From JAQVEM01 sp034660395 (lineage in GTDB: Bacteria; Actinomycetota; Humimicrobiia; Humimicrobiales; Humimicrobiaceae), in the NCBI GenBank assembly GCA_034660395.1, contig JAYEJA010000084.1, forward strand, positions 1-49,580: DNA of 49,580 nucleotides, read 5' to 3'. Every line of letters starts with the position of its first letter. Positions within the stretch are counted from its first letter, which is position 1. The position numbers and the translations under genes are program-made. The notes under the pieces are model-generated. The model made no database searches, was not told the DNA's origin, and was given only the letters and a program-made list of their open reading frames with translations. Below, one piece after another: positions 24,540-33,328 of the stretch.

Positions 24540-25493
24540 ATGGCAAAAAAAATTTATTATACTGTAAGCCTGGTACTGGTTTTATTGCTTATATCAGTTC
24601 CAGTGTCTTTATCTGGATGCAGGGGTAAGATGGAAGTTAAGTCAATTACGGAAACTATCGAAGTTAAAGATGGCGGAGGGGAGTTAATCAGGCTTGCTTC
24701 GCCTGCGGAAAGGATAGTAGTTATTTCTCCAAGCGCACTGGAGATACTAAGTGGGCTTGGAGCTATGGATAAGGTCGTTGAAGTTGATAATTATAGTGTG
24801 ATAAGCGGCGACCCGCTGGCAGAGGGTTTTGAGGGTGCCGGTGATTCCTTCGGGCTGAATGTTGAAAAAATTGCCGAACTTGACCCGGACATCCTGATAG
24901 CAGTAAGCGGAGGTCCTGATGAAGATTACCGTAAAGTAGAAGAACTAGGAATTGAAATTTACAGGGTTATAAGCATAAACGGGATTGAAGGAGTTTATGA
25001 AGAGATAACCAATATAAGTAGATTAACCGGTCTTGAAGATAAAGGAGAGGAAATTGTAAAAGAGCTTAAAAAAAGCGTGGATGGTATTTATAATAAAGTT
25101 AAGGATTTAAGTGATGAGGACAGGCCGGAAGTTTTTTACGAAGTATGGAACGACCCCCTGATGAGTGCGGGTATGGATACTTTTACCAATGATTTGATTG
25201 AAAAAGCGGGGGGTATAAACATAGTAGCACAGGATAACATTACAGGATGGCCTGAATACAGTGTTGAAACTTTGATAGAGAAAAATCCCGATGTTATAGT
25301 TGCGCCAATGAGCCTGGCTGCGGATTCTTCCGTAATAACAGGGGACGAAAGATTCTCAAGTATCAAAGCCGTAAAAAACGGCAGGGTTTATGTAGTTCCC
25401 GATAATCCGGTTTCACGTCCCAGCCAGAATTTGGATATAGCACTTGAGATGCTGTCAAAGGCATTCCACCCTGATATTTTTGGAGAATTTTAA
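24540..25493 (+). CDS. btuF: Cobalamin/iron-complex ABC transporter substrate-binding lipoprotein (BtuF-like)
   Basis: The ATG at 24540 follows AAGGAGG, giving 317 residues; an upstream in-frame start lies within the terminator hairpin and is rejected. The signal peptide ends in a lipobox (VSLSGC), so the protein is lipid-anchored outside the membrane. The mature part has the class-III periplasmic-binding-protein pattern: RIVVISPSALEILSGLGAMDKVVEV, then LDPDILIAV and a long spacer helix. Directly behind the B12 riboswitch and before a FecCD-type permease and ATPase, it most probably binds cobalamin or cobinamide. A siderophore role is less likely given the riboswitch. Confidence 0.88.
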   Translation: MAKKIYYTVSLVLVLLLISVPVSLSGCRGKMEVKSITETIEVKDGGGELIRLASPAERIVVISPSALEILSGLGAMDKVVEVDNYSVISGDPLAEGFEGAGDSFGLNVEKIAELDPDILIAVSGGPDEDYRKVEELGIEIYRVISINGIEGVYEEITNISRLTGLEDKGEEIVKELKKSVDGIYNKVKDLSDEDRPEVFYEVWNDPLMSAGMDTFTNDLIEKAGGINIVAQDNITGWPEYSVETLIEKNPDVIVAPMSLAADSSVITGDERFSSIKAVKNGRVYVVPDNPVSRPSQNLDIALEMLSKAFHPDIFGEF

Positions 25494-25563
25494 GTAACAG
25501 GGCAGGATGTTTTTTTACTATTATTAATTCTTAAATGTGTTTGATTAAAGGTGAGGCATTATT

Positions 25564-26610
25564 ATGACGGGAACAGGGAAAAGGACTCTAAGATATGTTT
25601 TTATATTAATAGCACTGCTTTTGTTGCTAATAATAGTGTCTGCTTCCATAGGCGCAGCTAAAATTCCCATTAAAGATACCGGTCTTATAATTTCCATCTT
25701 TATACCCGGTATAAAGAATTTAATAGGCGAAGGTGTTTTTAATGAGCAGGACATGGTCATAATTTCCATGATAAGGCTTCCCAGGATATTTCTGTCTGTT
25801 TTTGTCGGAATAGCACTGGCAGGCTCGGGCGTTATTTTCCAGGGATTATTCAGGAACCCTATGGCAGACCCGTTCGTAATCGGTGTTTCGGCAGGAGCCG
25901 CTTTCGGCGCGACTATCGGTCTCGTAATTATTACAGGAACAGGGCTGGGAGGTATTTCCACAACGACAGTCTTTGCCCTGCTGGGAGCTGTAGCTACCAC
26001 ATTTCTTGTCTATAACATTGCCAGGATAAGGGGCAGGGTTTCGGTTGTTACCCTGCTTCTTTCAGGAATTGCACTCAGTGCCATGTTAAGTGCGATTACC
26101 TACCTTATAATGATTTTTAAAGCGGAGGATATGGCTAAAATAATATTCTGGGTTATGGGAAGCTTTACTTCTGCTTCATGGAATAAATTTATCATTATGG
26201 CACCGCTGGTTACGGTTCTTGTTGCCATTTCAGCTTTTTTTATGAGGGACCTTAATATATTATCCCTGGGTGAAGAGAGGGCGGCACAGTTAGGGGTAGA
26301 TACCGAAAGAGTGAAAAAAATTTTAATGGTAATGGCTTCTCTTATAGCGGCAGTAGCCGTATCAATGAGCGGAATAATAGGTTTTGTGGGTCTGGTAACC
26401 CCGCATATTTTAAGGTTGATTGTTGGCCCTGACCATAAAATTTTATATCCAACTTCCATAATTGCCGGTGGAATCGTGCTGCTGCTGTCCGATACCCTGG
26501 CAAGAACGGTACTTATGCCGAGGGAAATACCTGTAGGAATTATAACTTCAATTATTGGGGTCCCGTTTTTTCTGTATTTACTGATTAAATCAAAAAGAAA
26601 TGTTTTCTGA
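25564..26610 (+). CDS. btuC: Cobalamin ABC transporter permease (FecCD/BtuC family)
   Basis: This is 348 residues long with about ten membrane helices. The FecCD signatures include RLPRIFLSVFVGIALAGSG, FQGLFRNPMADPFVIGVSAG and, near the C-terminus, IGFVGLVTPHILRLIVGPDH (the coupling helix region contacting the ATPase). AAGGTGAGG precedes the ATG. It sits between the lipoprotein and ATPase genes of the riboswitch operon, and works as a dimer with them to import a cobalt corrinoid. Confidence 0.92.
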   Translation: MTGTGKRTLRYVFILIALLLLLIIVSASIGAAKIPIKDTGLIISIFIPGIKNLIGEGVFNEQDMVIISMIRLPRIFLSVFVGIALAGSGVIFQGLFRNPMADPFVIGVSAGAAFGATIGLVIITGTGLGGISTTTVFALLGAVATTFLVYNIARIRGRVSVVTLLLSGIALSAMLSAITYLIMIFKAEDMAKIIFWVMGSFTSASWNKFIIMAPLVTVLVAISAFFMRDLNILSLGEERAAQLGVDTERVKKILMVMASLIAAVAVSMSGIIGFVGLVTPHILRLIVGPDHKILYPTSIIAGGIVLLLSDTLARTVLMPREIPVGIITSIIGVPFFLYLLIKSKRNVF

Positions 26611-26662
26611 CCGTCGGGCTTTTTTAATATATCATATAATTATGTAAAATTCGTTTAATAAA

Positions 26663-27937
26663 ATGAACAGGAATAAAAATATACTTTCAGTAAAAAACTT
26701 AAGCTTTTCATATAACACCAAAAAAGTGCTGGATGATATAAGTTTTGACGTTGAAGAGGGCAGCTTTATCTCAGTACTCGGTCCCAACGGAGCAGGAAAA
26801 AGTACCCTTGTAAACCTTATAAGCGGGGTTTTGGGTAATTACAAGGGTAGGATTCTGGTCGGGGGCAGTGATATAAAGGAGCTGGCTTCAGGAGATACTG
26901 CAAAAATAGTGGGAGTAGTTCCCCAGTATACGAATCCCGGCTTTAATTTTACGGTAGATGAAATGGTTATGATGGGAAGGCATTCCTATATTTCTAGATT
27001 TGGGGTGGAGAGTAAAACCGATTTTGACAGGGTGAGGGAAGCTATGAAAAGAGCAGAAATATCTTCATTTTCAAAGAGAAAGTTCAGCGAACTTTCAGGA
27101 GGCGAAAAACAGAGGGTAATTGTAGCCCAGGCTTTAGCCCAGGATAGCCCGGTGCTGCTGCTGGATGAGCCGACTTCTCATCTTGACATCAATTTCCAGA
27201 TTGAATTTATGAATTTATTCATGGAACTTAATAAAAAAGAGAATAAGACCATAATTGGTATTTTTCATGATATAAATCTAGCGCTGCAGGGTAGCGGCAG
27301 TGTACTGCTCTTGAAAGAAGGCAGGGTTTTCGGATTTGGAAGAAGTACGGATATATTAAGCAGGGAAAGTATAAAAAGCGTCTTTGGCAGCGATGTGTTT
27401 GTTGGAAAGAACCCGGTGACCGATAAACTTTATATCAGCCCTGTATTCAGCCCCGGTGCCGGCCAGTACGTTTACGGCAAGCAGCGTAATAAAAATCTTA
27501 AGGTGCACGTTATAGGAGGCGGGGGAGCTGCCTCGCAGATACTGGGGCTTCTTTATAACAGCGGCTATGATATATCCTGCGGTGTGGTAAATACCCTTGA
27601 TACGGATATAGATACTGCCCGGATGCTGGGTATTCCCTATGTTGCTGAAGCTCCCTTTTCTCCGGTAAGCACCGACTCGCATCAAAAAAATCTCCAGTTC
27701 ATAAAATCTTCTGATGTGGTAATTCTTCCAGGAATTGAATTTGGAACAGGTAATTTTTTAAATTTGATTTCAGTCAGAGAAGCGGTTAAATTAAATAAAA
27801 GGGTTTTAATTTTAAATGGAAAAGATATAAATGACAGGGACCATACCGGCGGAAAGGCAGCGGAGCTGTATAACCGGATAATAGGACAGGGAGCTGTAAC
27901 AGTTAAGAGCATAAAGCAGATATTGAAATATTTATAG
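26663..27937 (+). CDS. btuD: Cobalamin ABC transporter ATPase with extra C-terminal domain
   Basis: This is 424 residues long; the usual ATPase is about 250-260. The ATPase part has Walker A GPNGAGKST (40-48), signature LSGGEKQRVIVAQAL, Walker B LLLDEPTSHLD and H-loop FHDIN. After about residue 275 a second domain follows, opening KVHVIGGGGAASQILGLLY with a glycine-rich loop like a nucleotide-binding fold, then GYDISCGVVNTLDTDIDTA and DVVILPGIEFGTGN. The C-terminal domain's role is unknown to me; it might bind a nucleotide or corrinoid intermediate. The stop overlaps the possible GTG start of CobQ by one base. Confidence 0.88.
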   Translation: MNRNKNILSVKNLSFSYNTKKVLDDISFDVEEGSFISVLGPNGAGKSTLVNLISGVLGNYKGRILVGGSDIKELASGDTAKIVGVVPQYTNPGFNFTVDEMVMMGRHSYISRFGVESKTDFDRVREAMKRAEISSFSKRKFSELSGGEKQRVIVAQALAQDSPVLLLDEPTSHLDINFQIEFMNLFMELNKKENKTIIGIFHDINLALQGSGSVLLLKEGRVFGFGRSTDILSRESIKSVFGSDVFVGKNPVTDKLYISPVFSPGAGQYVYGKQRNKNLKVHVIGGGGAASQILGLLYNSGYDISCGVVNTLDTDIDTARMLGIPYVAEAPFSPVSTDSHQKNLQFIKSSDVVILPGIEFGTGNFLNLISVREAVKLNKRVLILNGKDINDRDHTGGKAAELYNRIIGQGAVTVKSIKQILKYL

Positions 27938-27948
27938 TGGAATATGTT

Positions 27949-29586
27949 ATGAATAAGAATAAGGCAAAATTTATTATGATACAGGGAACGGGCTCACATG
28001 TAGGAAAAAGTGTAGCCGCTGCCGCAGTATGCAGGATTTTAAAACAGGATGGGTTCAGCGTCTGTCCTTTCAAATCACAGAATATGGCGCTTAATTCATA
28101 TGTGACTGCTTCAGGAGGGGAGATGGGCCGTGCCCAGGCGGTCCAGGCAGAAGCATGCGGCCTGGAGCCGGAGGTTTATATGAACCCGGTACTCATAAAG
28201 CCGGTTGCCGATTCCAGGGCGCAGATAATATTCATGGGGGAAGTAGTTAAGAATATGGGCGCAATCGAGTATAACGATAAGAAATATTTTTATCTGGGTA
28301 AAATAAAAGGGATTCTGAATGACCTGAAGAAGAAGTTTGATTATATAGTTATAGAAGGTGCGGGAAGTCCGGCAGAAATAAACCTCATGGATAATGACAT
28401 AGTAAACATGCCGGTAGCGGAAGCTGCGGGTTCCAATGTTATACTTATTGGAGATGTAGATAAAGGAGGCGTATTTGCCAGTTTTTACGGAACGGTAAAA
28501 CTTCTTCCGGTAAAATACAGGAAATATATAAAGGGCCTGCTGGTAAATAAGTTCAGGGGAGATATGAGCCTGCTAAAACCGGGTAACGACCTTATAGCTA
28601 AAAAATTGAACATACCTGTAATAGGAACCATTCCCTTTTTCAGGGACATATATATCGAAGAAGAGGATTCGGTAAATATAGAACAGGAAAAAGATAAAAT
28701 ACGTATTTCAGGCAGCAGCGGGATAGCCGGCAGTGAAAAAAGAATAATAATTTCCGTGATATATCTTCCCCACATTTCAAATTTTACTGATTTCAACGCT
28801 TTTGAGCTGGAAAAGGGAGTCAGCCTGGTATATACAAAGGGACGGGAGGAGCTAAATAAATTAAGTCCTCATATGATTATTATACCGGGCAGCAAAAGCA
28901 CCATAAACGATCTTAAGTATTTAAGAAATTCAGGGCTGGAAAAAGAAATTATAAAGAAATACAGGAGTGGAACTGTAGTTATGGGCATCTGCGGAGGGTT
29001 CCAGATGCTGGGAAAAAATATAAATGACAGATACGGCAGCGAGTCAGAAAGTGCTGCGAGTATGAGGGGTATTGGACTTATGGATATAGAAACGGATTTC
29101 CTGAAGGATAAAAATACCAGCCAGGTTGAATTTAATATTAACAGGGATATATTTAAACATCCTGCCTTAAAGGATTTGTCCGGAGATTTAGCCAGTATTA
29201 CGGAAGGTGTCATGAAGGAGTACGAGATACATATGGGAAAAACAGGCGCCGTTAACCTAAATTCAGGTAAGCTTATTCCTCTTTTTAAGATTTCTAAAAG
29301 GGGAAATAAGGGCGGGGATTTATATGACGGATTCTTGAAATTTGATAACAGTAATGAGAGCATGGTTATGGGGACCTACATCCACGGTATTTTCGATAAT
29401 CCGGGGGCAAGGGAGTTTATTTTAAAGGTGATTAAGGACAGAAATGATATGCTATCTTATAATAATGAGAGAGAGTCATTATCATATAGTGAATTTAAAG
29501 AGAAGCAGTATGACAGACTGGCAGATATTTTTAGGGAGAATATGGATATGGATTTATTTTACGGCATTCTGAATAATAAGCTATAA
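27949..29586 (+). CDS. cobQ: Cobyric acid synthase (CobQ)
   Basis: The ATG at 27949 (545 residues) gives the family-typical start with FIMIQGTGSHVGKSVAAAA (P-loop-like); an in-frame GTG at 27937 overlapping the previous stop is also possible. The ATP-dependent synthetase half (about 1-235) includes PFKSQNMALNSYVT and GRAQAVQAEACG. The C-terminal half is a class-I glutamine amidotransferase domain with the nucleophile Cys in VVMGICGGFQMLG and the His in MGTYIHGIFDNPG. It amidates four carboxylates of adenosylcobyrinic a,c-diamide. It is part of the riboswitch operon. Confidence 0.95.
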   Translation: MNKNKAKFIMIQGTGSHVGKSVAAAAVCRILKQDGFSVCPFKSQNMALNSYVTASGGEMGRAQAVQAEACGLEPEVYMNPVLIKPVADSRAQIIFMGEVVKNMGAIEYNDKKYFYLGKIKGILNDLKKKFDYIVIEGAGSPAEINLMDNDIVNMPVAEAAGSNVILIGDVDKGGVFASFYGTVKLLPVKYRKYIKGLLVNKFRGDMSLLKPGNDLIAKKLNIPVIGTIPFFRDIYIEEEDSVNIEQEKDKIRISGSSGIAGSEKRIIISVIYLPHISNFTDFNAFELEKGVSLVYTKGREELNKLSPHMIIIPGSKSTINDLKYLRNSGLEKEIIKKYRSGTVVMGICGGFQMLGKNINDRYGSESESAASMRGIGLMDIETDFLKDKNTSQVEFNINRDIFKHPALKDLSGDLASITEGVMKEYEIHMGKTGAVNLNSGKLIPLFKISKRGNKGGDLYDGFLKFDNSNESMVMGTYIHGIFDNPGAREFILKVIKDRNDMLSYNNERESLSYSEFKEKQYDRLADIFRENMDMDLFYGILNNKL

Positions 29587-29653
29587 CTTGAAGGTTAAGT
29601 AGTTTAAAATATGTATTATTTTTATGCGGCTAAGCCGGAGCAGGGTGAAAAAA

Positions 29654-30217
29654 ATGAATAAAAGCAAGGATTCTGTAAAAAAGGGCAAAAAAGGACTTAT
29701 ACTTGTAAACACCGGCAACGGCAAGGGTAAAACTACTGCGGCAATGGGGCTGGCTTTGAGAGCCGCCGGCAGGAACCTTAAGGTTTTAATTCTGCAGTTT
29801 ATAAAGGGTCCCTGGAAATCAGGGGAGGTTAAGGTCCTGGAAAAATTAAGACCCCTTATTGAAATAGAACAGCTCGGCCTGGGATTTATAAAGTTTAGGG
29901 ATGGAAAGATGCTGGATAGGGAGAAGCAGCTTATAAGCGCGCGTGAATCTTTAGAGTATGCGCTGAATAAGATAGAAGGCGGGAAGTATGACCTGGTGAT
30001 ACTGGATGAGATAAACAACCTGATGGGTATGGGGCTTTTAAAGGTTGAGGATGTGATAGGCCTGGTAAAAAACAAACCCGAAGCTCTCAATATAATGCTA
30101 ACCGGGAGAAATGCCCCGGAAGAACTTATAGAGATTGCTGATACGGTAACTGAGATGAAGGAAGTAAAACATGCCTTTAGCAGTGGAATAAAAGCAAGAA
30201 AAGGTATCGAATTTTGA
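29654..30217 (+). CDS. cobO: Cob(I)yrinic acid a,c-diamide adenosyltransferase (CobO/BtuR)
   Basis: The ATG at 29654 (187 residues) has AGGGTGA five bases upstream and is preferred over Met at 29624, which lacks one. The P-loop is GNGKGKTT (21-28). LILQFIKGPWKSGE, GLGFIKF and the Walker B-like YDLVILDEINNLM are family hallmarks, and the protein transfers the adenosyl group from ATP to the corrinoid cobalt. It is the last gene of the cobalamin operon, 67 bases after CobQ. The window holds no other corrin-ring genes, so the cell may rely on salvage of corrinoids. Confidence 0.93.
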   Translation: MNKSKDSVKKGKKGLILVNTGNGKGKTTAAMGLALRAAGRNLKVLILQFIKGPWKSGEVKVLEKLRPLIEIEQLGLGFIKFRDGKMLDREKQLISARESLEYALNKIEGGKYDLVILDEINNLMGMGLLKVEDVIGLVKNKPEALNIMLTGRNAPEELIEIADTVTEMKEVKHAFSSGIKARKGIEF

Positions 30218-30301
30218 TATAAAGTTGATTTATAGAGTTTTAAATATAATTATATAAATACAATTTATAAGTTAAATGGAATCAGAGGGGAAATAGTTAG
30301 T

Positions 30302-30499
30302 ATGGAATGCAACAGAGAAGAAAATCTTACAAGATGCAATTGTACTTATGAGCCCTGCCCCAGAAAGGGTATTTGCTGTGAGTGCATTGCCTACCACAGG
30401 AAACTGGGTGAGCTCCCTGCCTGCTATTTTGATGACGAGGCAGAAAAAACTTATGACAGGTCGATAGAAAATTTTGTTAGATTAAACAGCAAGGAGTAA
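30302..30499 (+). CDS. Small cysteine-rich protein (DUF6485-like)
   Basis: This 65-residue protein has seven cysteines. They are arranged as RCNCTYEPCPRKGICCECIAYH, split by short spacers, then LPACYFDDEAEKTYDRSIENF. The cysteine spacing suggests a metal-binding site. I recall such short proteins as the DUF6485 family in anaerobic bacteria. A GAGGGG site lies about 12 bases upstream of the ATG, a loose spacing. It lies between the cobalamin operon and the DNA-repair methyltransferase gene. The function is unknown. Confidence 0.75.
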   Translation: MECNREENLTRCNCTYEPCPRKGICCECIAYHRKLGELPACYFDDEAEKTYDRSIENFVRLNSKE

Positions 30500-30540
30500 T
30501 CTGACCGAGAAAGCAATAAAAGGATTTTTTAGGTGGTCTT

Positions 30541-31065
30541 ATGCCCGTTTATATAAATAAATCTGAATTTACGGCCTCTACAGGGAAGATGTATTATATG
30601 TGGCGGAAAAAAGCCGGAAGGACGGTTGTCATATATCTGGGGAATAGAAGTATGGATTTCCTGGAGTTTATGGATAATATCAAAAATAATTGTGAGGGCT
30701 TAAAAGAAATCAGGATTACTTCTAAAAAATCTGCCTTTATCGAGAGGGAGATCAGGGGTTATCTTGAGGGAAAGTCAAAGGAGATAAATTTAAAGGTTGA
30801 ATTCATGACCGGCACGAAGTTCCAGAAAAAAATATGGCAGAAGTTGAATTTAGTTAGTTACGGGCAGACGATAAGTTATAGGAAGCTGGCCGATATGGCC
30901 GGTTACAGGGGTGCGTGGAGGCCGGCAGGTTCTGCTCTTAAAAGTAACCCGGTGCTTCTGGCCGTCCCCTGCCACAGGGTGGTAAAAAGCGACGGTTCCC
31001 CCGGCAGGTTTAAAGGGGGAAGGAAATTAAAAAAATTACTTCTTGAACTGGAAAAAAGCGGGTAA
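30541..31065 (+). CDS. ogt: Methylated-DNA--protein-cysteine methyltransferase (O6-alkylguanine repair)
   Basis: This is 174 residues long. The alkyl-acceptor motif is VPCHRVV (Cys144), the arginine-finger region is RPAGSALKSNP, and GTKFQKKIWQKLN with SYGQTISYRKLADMAG marks the DNA-binding domain. It removes alkyl groups from O6-guanine by transfer to its own cysteine. The N-terminal part (about 1-80) is a short Ada-like fold. AGGTGG lies about six bases upstream of the ATG. It is a single-turnover suicide enzyme, soluble in the cytoplasm. Confidence 0.9.
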   Translation: MPVYINKSEFTASTGKMYYMWRKKAGRTVVIYLGNRSMDFLEFMDNIKNNCEGLKEIRITSKKSAFIEREIRGYLEGKSKEINLKVEFMTGTKFQKKIWQKLNLVSYGQTISYRKLADMAGYRGAWRPAGSALKSNPVLLAVPCHRVVKSDGSPGRFKGGRKLKKLLLELEKSG

Positions 31066-31150
31066 CTTTTTTAAAACTATTTAAAGAATAAAGCCGGTTG
31101 GGGTAGAATATTTATAAGGACAGCTATTATAAAGACAGGAAGGAATCCAA

Positions 31151-31453
31151 ATGGATGGTTTCTGGGGTAAGGTTAAAAAGTTTTTTTCCGTATCGGCAGG
31201 AGATTCTGTCTCCAGTTTTATTACCTTCAGGGTCAGGTGCAGCAGGTGTGGTGAAGAAATAACAGTAAGGGCAAGAAAATATAGCGATATATCCCGCGTA
31301 TATGAGGAAGAAGGGCCTGCTGGAGCAGAGTATTTCTTAAGAAAGGAAATACTGGGAGAAAAATGTAACAATCTTATCCATATCAGTATTTATTTCGGCC
31401 CGGGTTTTAACATTATTTCAAGGGATATAAGCGGGGGCGAATTCGTAGATTAG
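31151..31453 (+). CDS. Conserved protein of unknown function with CxxC motif
   Basis: This 100-residue protein starts MDGFWGKVKKFFSVSAGD. A central RVRCSRCGEEITVRARK carries a CxxC pair, and a third cysteine lies in GEKCNNLIHISIYFG. The pattern could be a zinc ribbon half or a small beta-fold. AGGAAGG precedes the ATG. It stands between the MGMT-type gene and the glmU-like gene. I recognise similar proteins from low-GC anaerobes but no assigned function. Confidence 0.6.
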   Translation: MDGFWGKVKKFFSVSAGDSVSSFITFRVRCSRCGEEITVRARKYSDISRVYEEEGPAGAEYFLRKEILGEKCNNLIHISIYFGPGFNIISRDISGGEFVD

Positions 31454-31531
31454 TGCTTAGGTAAATACCCTTTTTGTGTTACAATCTAAACATTATTTAT
31501 TAAAAATTTTTCTTATGGAAATCTTTTGAAA

Positions 31532-32305
31532 ATGAATCTTTCCGAGGATTTAAGTGTAATAGTCCTTGCTGCAGGTAAGGGCAAGAGAATGAAATCAGAA
31601 ATTCCTAAAGTTCTTCATAAGCTTATGGGCAAGCCGATATTATATTATGTTTTATCTACAATAAAAAAGCTTAGCCCCGGAAACACCTTCATAATTGTCG
31701 GATATAGAAGAGAGCCGATAATAGATTATATCAATAGTAACTTCCCATGGGCCGGGATTATAGTGCAGAAAGACCAGCTTGGTACGGCCCATGCCGTTTA
31801 CACGGCAAAAGATAAAGAGAATAGTTTTGGTAAATACACTATCGTTATCTCTGCGGACACCCCTCTGGTAAGTACGGAATCCCTTAAAAAATTACTGGAA
31901 AATACGATTTTGACGGAAAGCGAGGCAGGCATTATCACCACTTCGATTCCGGACCCTGGAGGTTACGGCAGGATAATAAAAGATGAAAGGGGCAGTATAA
32001 AAAAAATAGTTGAAGATGCAGACACTACATCTGAAGAAAAAAAAGTAAACGAGGTGAATTCATCCATCTATTGTTTTAAGACAGAAATATTATTTGAAAA
32101 TATAAGCAGGATTGGAACTGACAATAAGCAGAAAGAGCATTACCTTACGGATATTATTGAAATGCTGGTAAAGGACGGCAAAAAGGTTAGCTGTCTTGAA
32201 ATTTTTGATTATAAAGAGGTTATGGGCGTTAATAGCAGGCAGCATATTTCTGTTCTTGAAAATATTATGAAGGGCAGCTTAAGTAAAGAAGTAAAATTAA
32301 AATAA
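31532..32305 (+). CDS. glmU: UDP-N-acetylglucosamine pyrophosphorylase domain protein (GlmU N-terminal half only)
   Basis: This is 257 residues long from the ATG at 31532; the frame also allows a TTG at 31526. The nucleotidyltransferase signature VLAAGKGKRMKSEIPKVLHK is clear, with KDQLGTAHAVY, ISADTPLV, GGYGRII and NEVNSSIYCF following. These residues bind UTP and GlcNAc-1-phosphate. The gene stops at about residue 257, whereas bifunctional GlmU continues with a left-handed beta-helix acetyltransferase to about 450. No frameshifted remainder exists before the prs gene starts 28 bases later, so this looks like a true single-domain form. Peptidoglycan precursor synthesis would need a separate acetyltransferase. 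Confidence 0.85.
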   Translation: MNLSEDLSVIVLAAGKGKRMKSEIPKVLHKLMGKPILYYVLSTIKKLSPGNTFIIVGYRREPIIDYINSNFPWAGIIVQKDQLGTAHAVYTAKDKENSFGKYTIVISADTPLVSTESLKKLLENTILTESEAGIITTSIPDPGGYGRIIKDERGSIKKIVEDADTTSEEKKVNEVNSSIYCFKTEILFENISRIGTDNKQKEHYLTDIIEMLVKDGKKVSCLEIFDYKEVMGVNSRQHISVLENIMKGSLSKEVKLK

Positions 32306-32333
32306 ATAATTTAAAAATAGGAGTTATTAAATA

Positions 32334-33296
32334 ATGGGAAAAGGAAAAGATTATAAAAGAATGATGCTGTTTTCGGGTTCATCTTATCCTGCTCTGACAG
32401 AGCGAATTGCGGAGGAGCTGGGGATAAGAACAGGAAAAGTAACCAGGACAAAATTTAAGAATGGCGAAATTTATGTGAAATTCGATGAAAGCGTCAGAGG
32501 GGCGGATGTTTTCGTGGTCCAGACATGCTGTGAACCGGTAAATGATAACGTAGTAGAATTGCTTGTAATGATAGATGCTCTAAAGAGGGCTTCTGCCGGG
32601 ATGATAAATGTCGTAATCCCGCATTATGGTTATGCACGGCAGGATAAGAAAGCAGAGGGGAGAGAGCCGATATCGGCAAAATTGTTTGCTGACCTTCTTT
32701 CTGTAGCTGGAATGGACAGGGCGATACTTGTAGACTTACATTCTGCTACCATCCAGGGTTTCTTTGATGTTCCGGTAGACCATGTAACTGCCATACCCAT
32801 TATCGCCAAATATTTTAAAGATAAAAATATAAAAAATGGTGTGGTGGTAAGTCCGGATGTTGGAGGAGTTAAACGGGCAAGTATATTTTCAAAAAGGCTT
32901 CATTTCCCACTGGCGATACTTGATAAAAGAAGGCCTGCTCCTAATGTTGCTGAAATGGAGCATATGGTGGGAGATGTAGAAGGCAGGGAAGCTATAATAT
33001 TTGACGATATAATTGACACGGGCGGCACTCTTTTTAAGGCCATAGATATGCTGGTAAGGCATAAGGCATCTAAAATTTATGTTGGTGCCACACATGCCAT
33101 ATTTTCGGGAGATTTTACGGACAGGGTTAAAGATTCAGGGGCCGAAGAGATAGTCGTAGCCAATACCATTCCGATCAAAAAGGAAAATGAGAAAATAAAG
33201 GTTCTTTCAATCGCTCCACTGCTTGCAAAAACAATAAAAAAAGTTTATCATTGCAATTCTGTAAGTGAATTGTTCAAGGGTGAAAATTTAGTTTAG
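32334..33296 (+). CDS. prs: Ribose-phosphate pyrophosphokinase (PRPP synthetase)
   Basis: This is 320 residues long, the normal size. FSGSSYPALTERIAEELG opens the fold. KFKNGEIYVKFDESVRG, VIPHYGYARQDKKAEGREPI, the metal-binding DLHSATIQGFFD and the PRPP-binding loop IFDDIIDTGGTL are all present. It makes PRPP for nucleotide, His and Trp synthesis. AGGAG lies about 11 bases upstream. In many Gram-positive-type genomes it follows glmU, as it does here. Confidence 0.95.
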   Translation: MGKGKDYKRMMLFSGSSYPALTERIAEELGIRTGKVTRTKFKNGEIYVKFDESVRGADVFVVQTCCEPVNDNVVELLVMIDALKRASAGMINVVIPHYGYARQDKKAEGREPISAKLFADLLSVAGMDRAILVDLHSATIQGFFDVPVDHVTAIPIIAKYFKDKNIKNGVVVSPDVGGVKRASIFSKRLHFPLAILDKRRPAPNVAEMEHMVGDVEGREAIIFDDIIDTGGTLFKAIDMLVRHKASKIYVGATHAIFSGDFTDRVKDSGAEEIVVANTIPIKKENEKIKVLSIAPLLAKTIKKVYHCNSVSELFKGENLV

Positions 33297-33328
33297 TTTA
33301 TGAATTAAAGGGCAAGGTGTAGAGATAA

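Noticed and set aside
31532..32305. GlmU-like gene as a pseudogene
   Set aside because: The pyrophosphorylase domain is intact with a proper stop, and no acetyltransferase debris follows before prs, so a genuine single-domain protein is the better reading.
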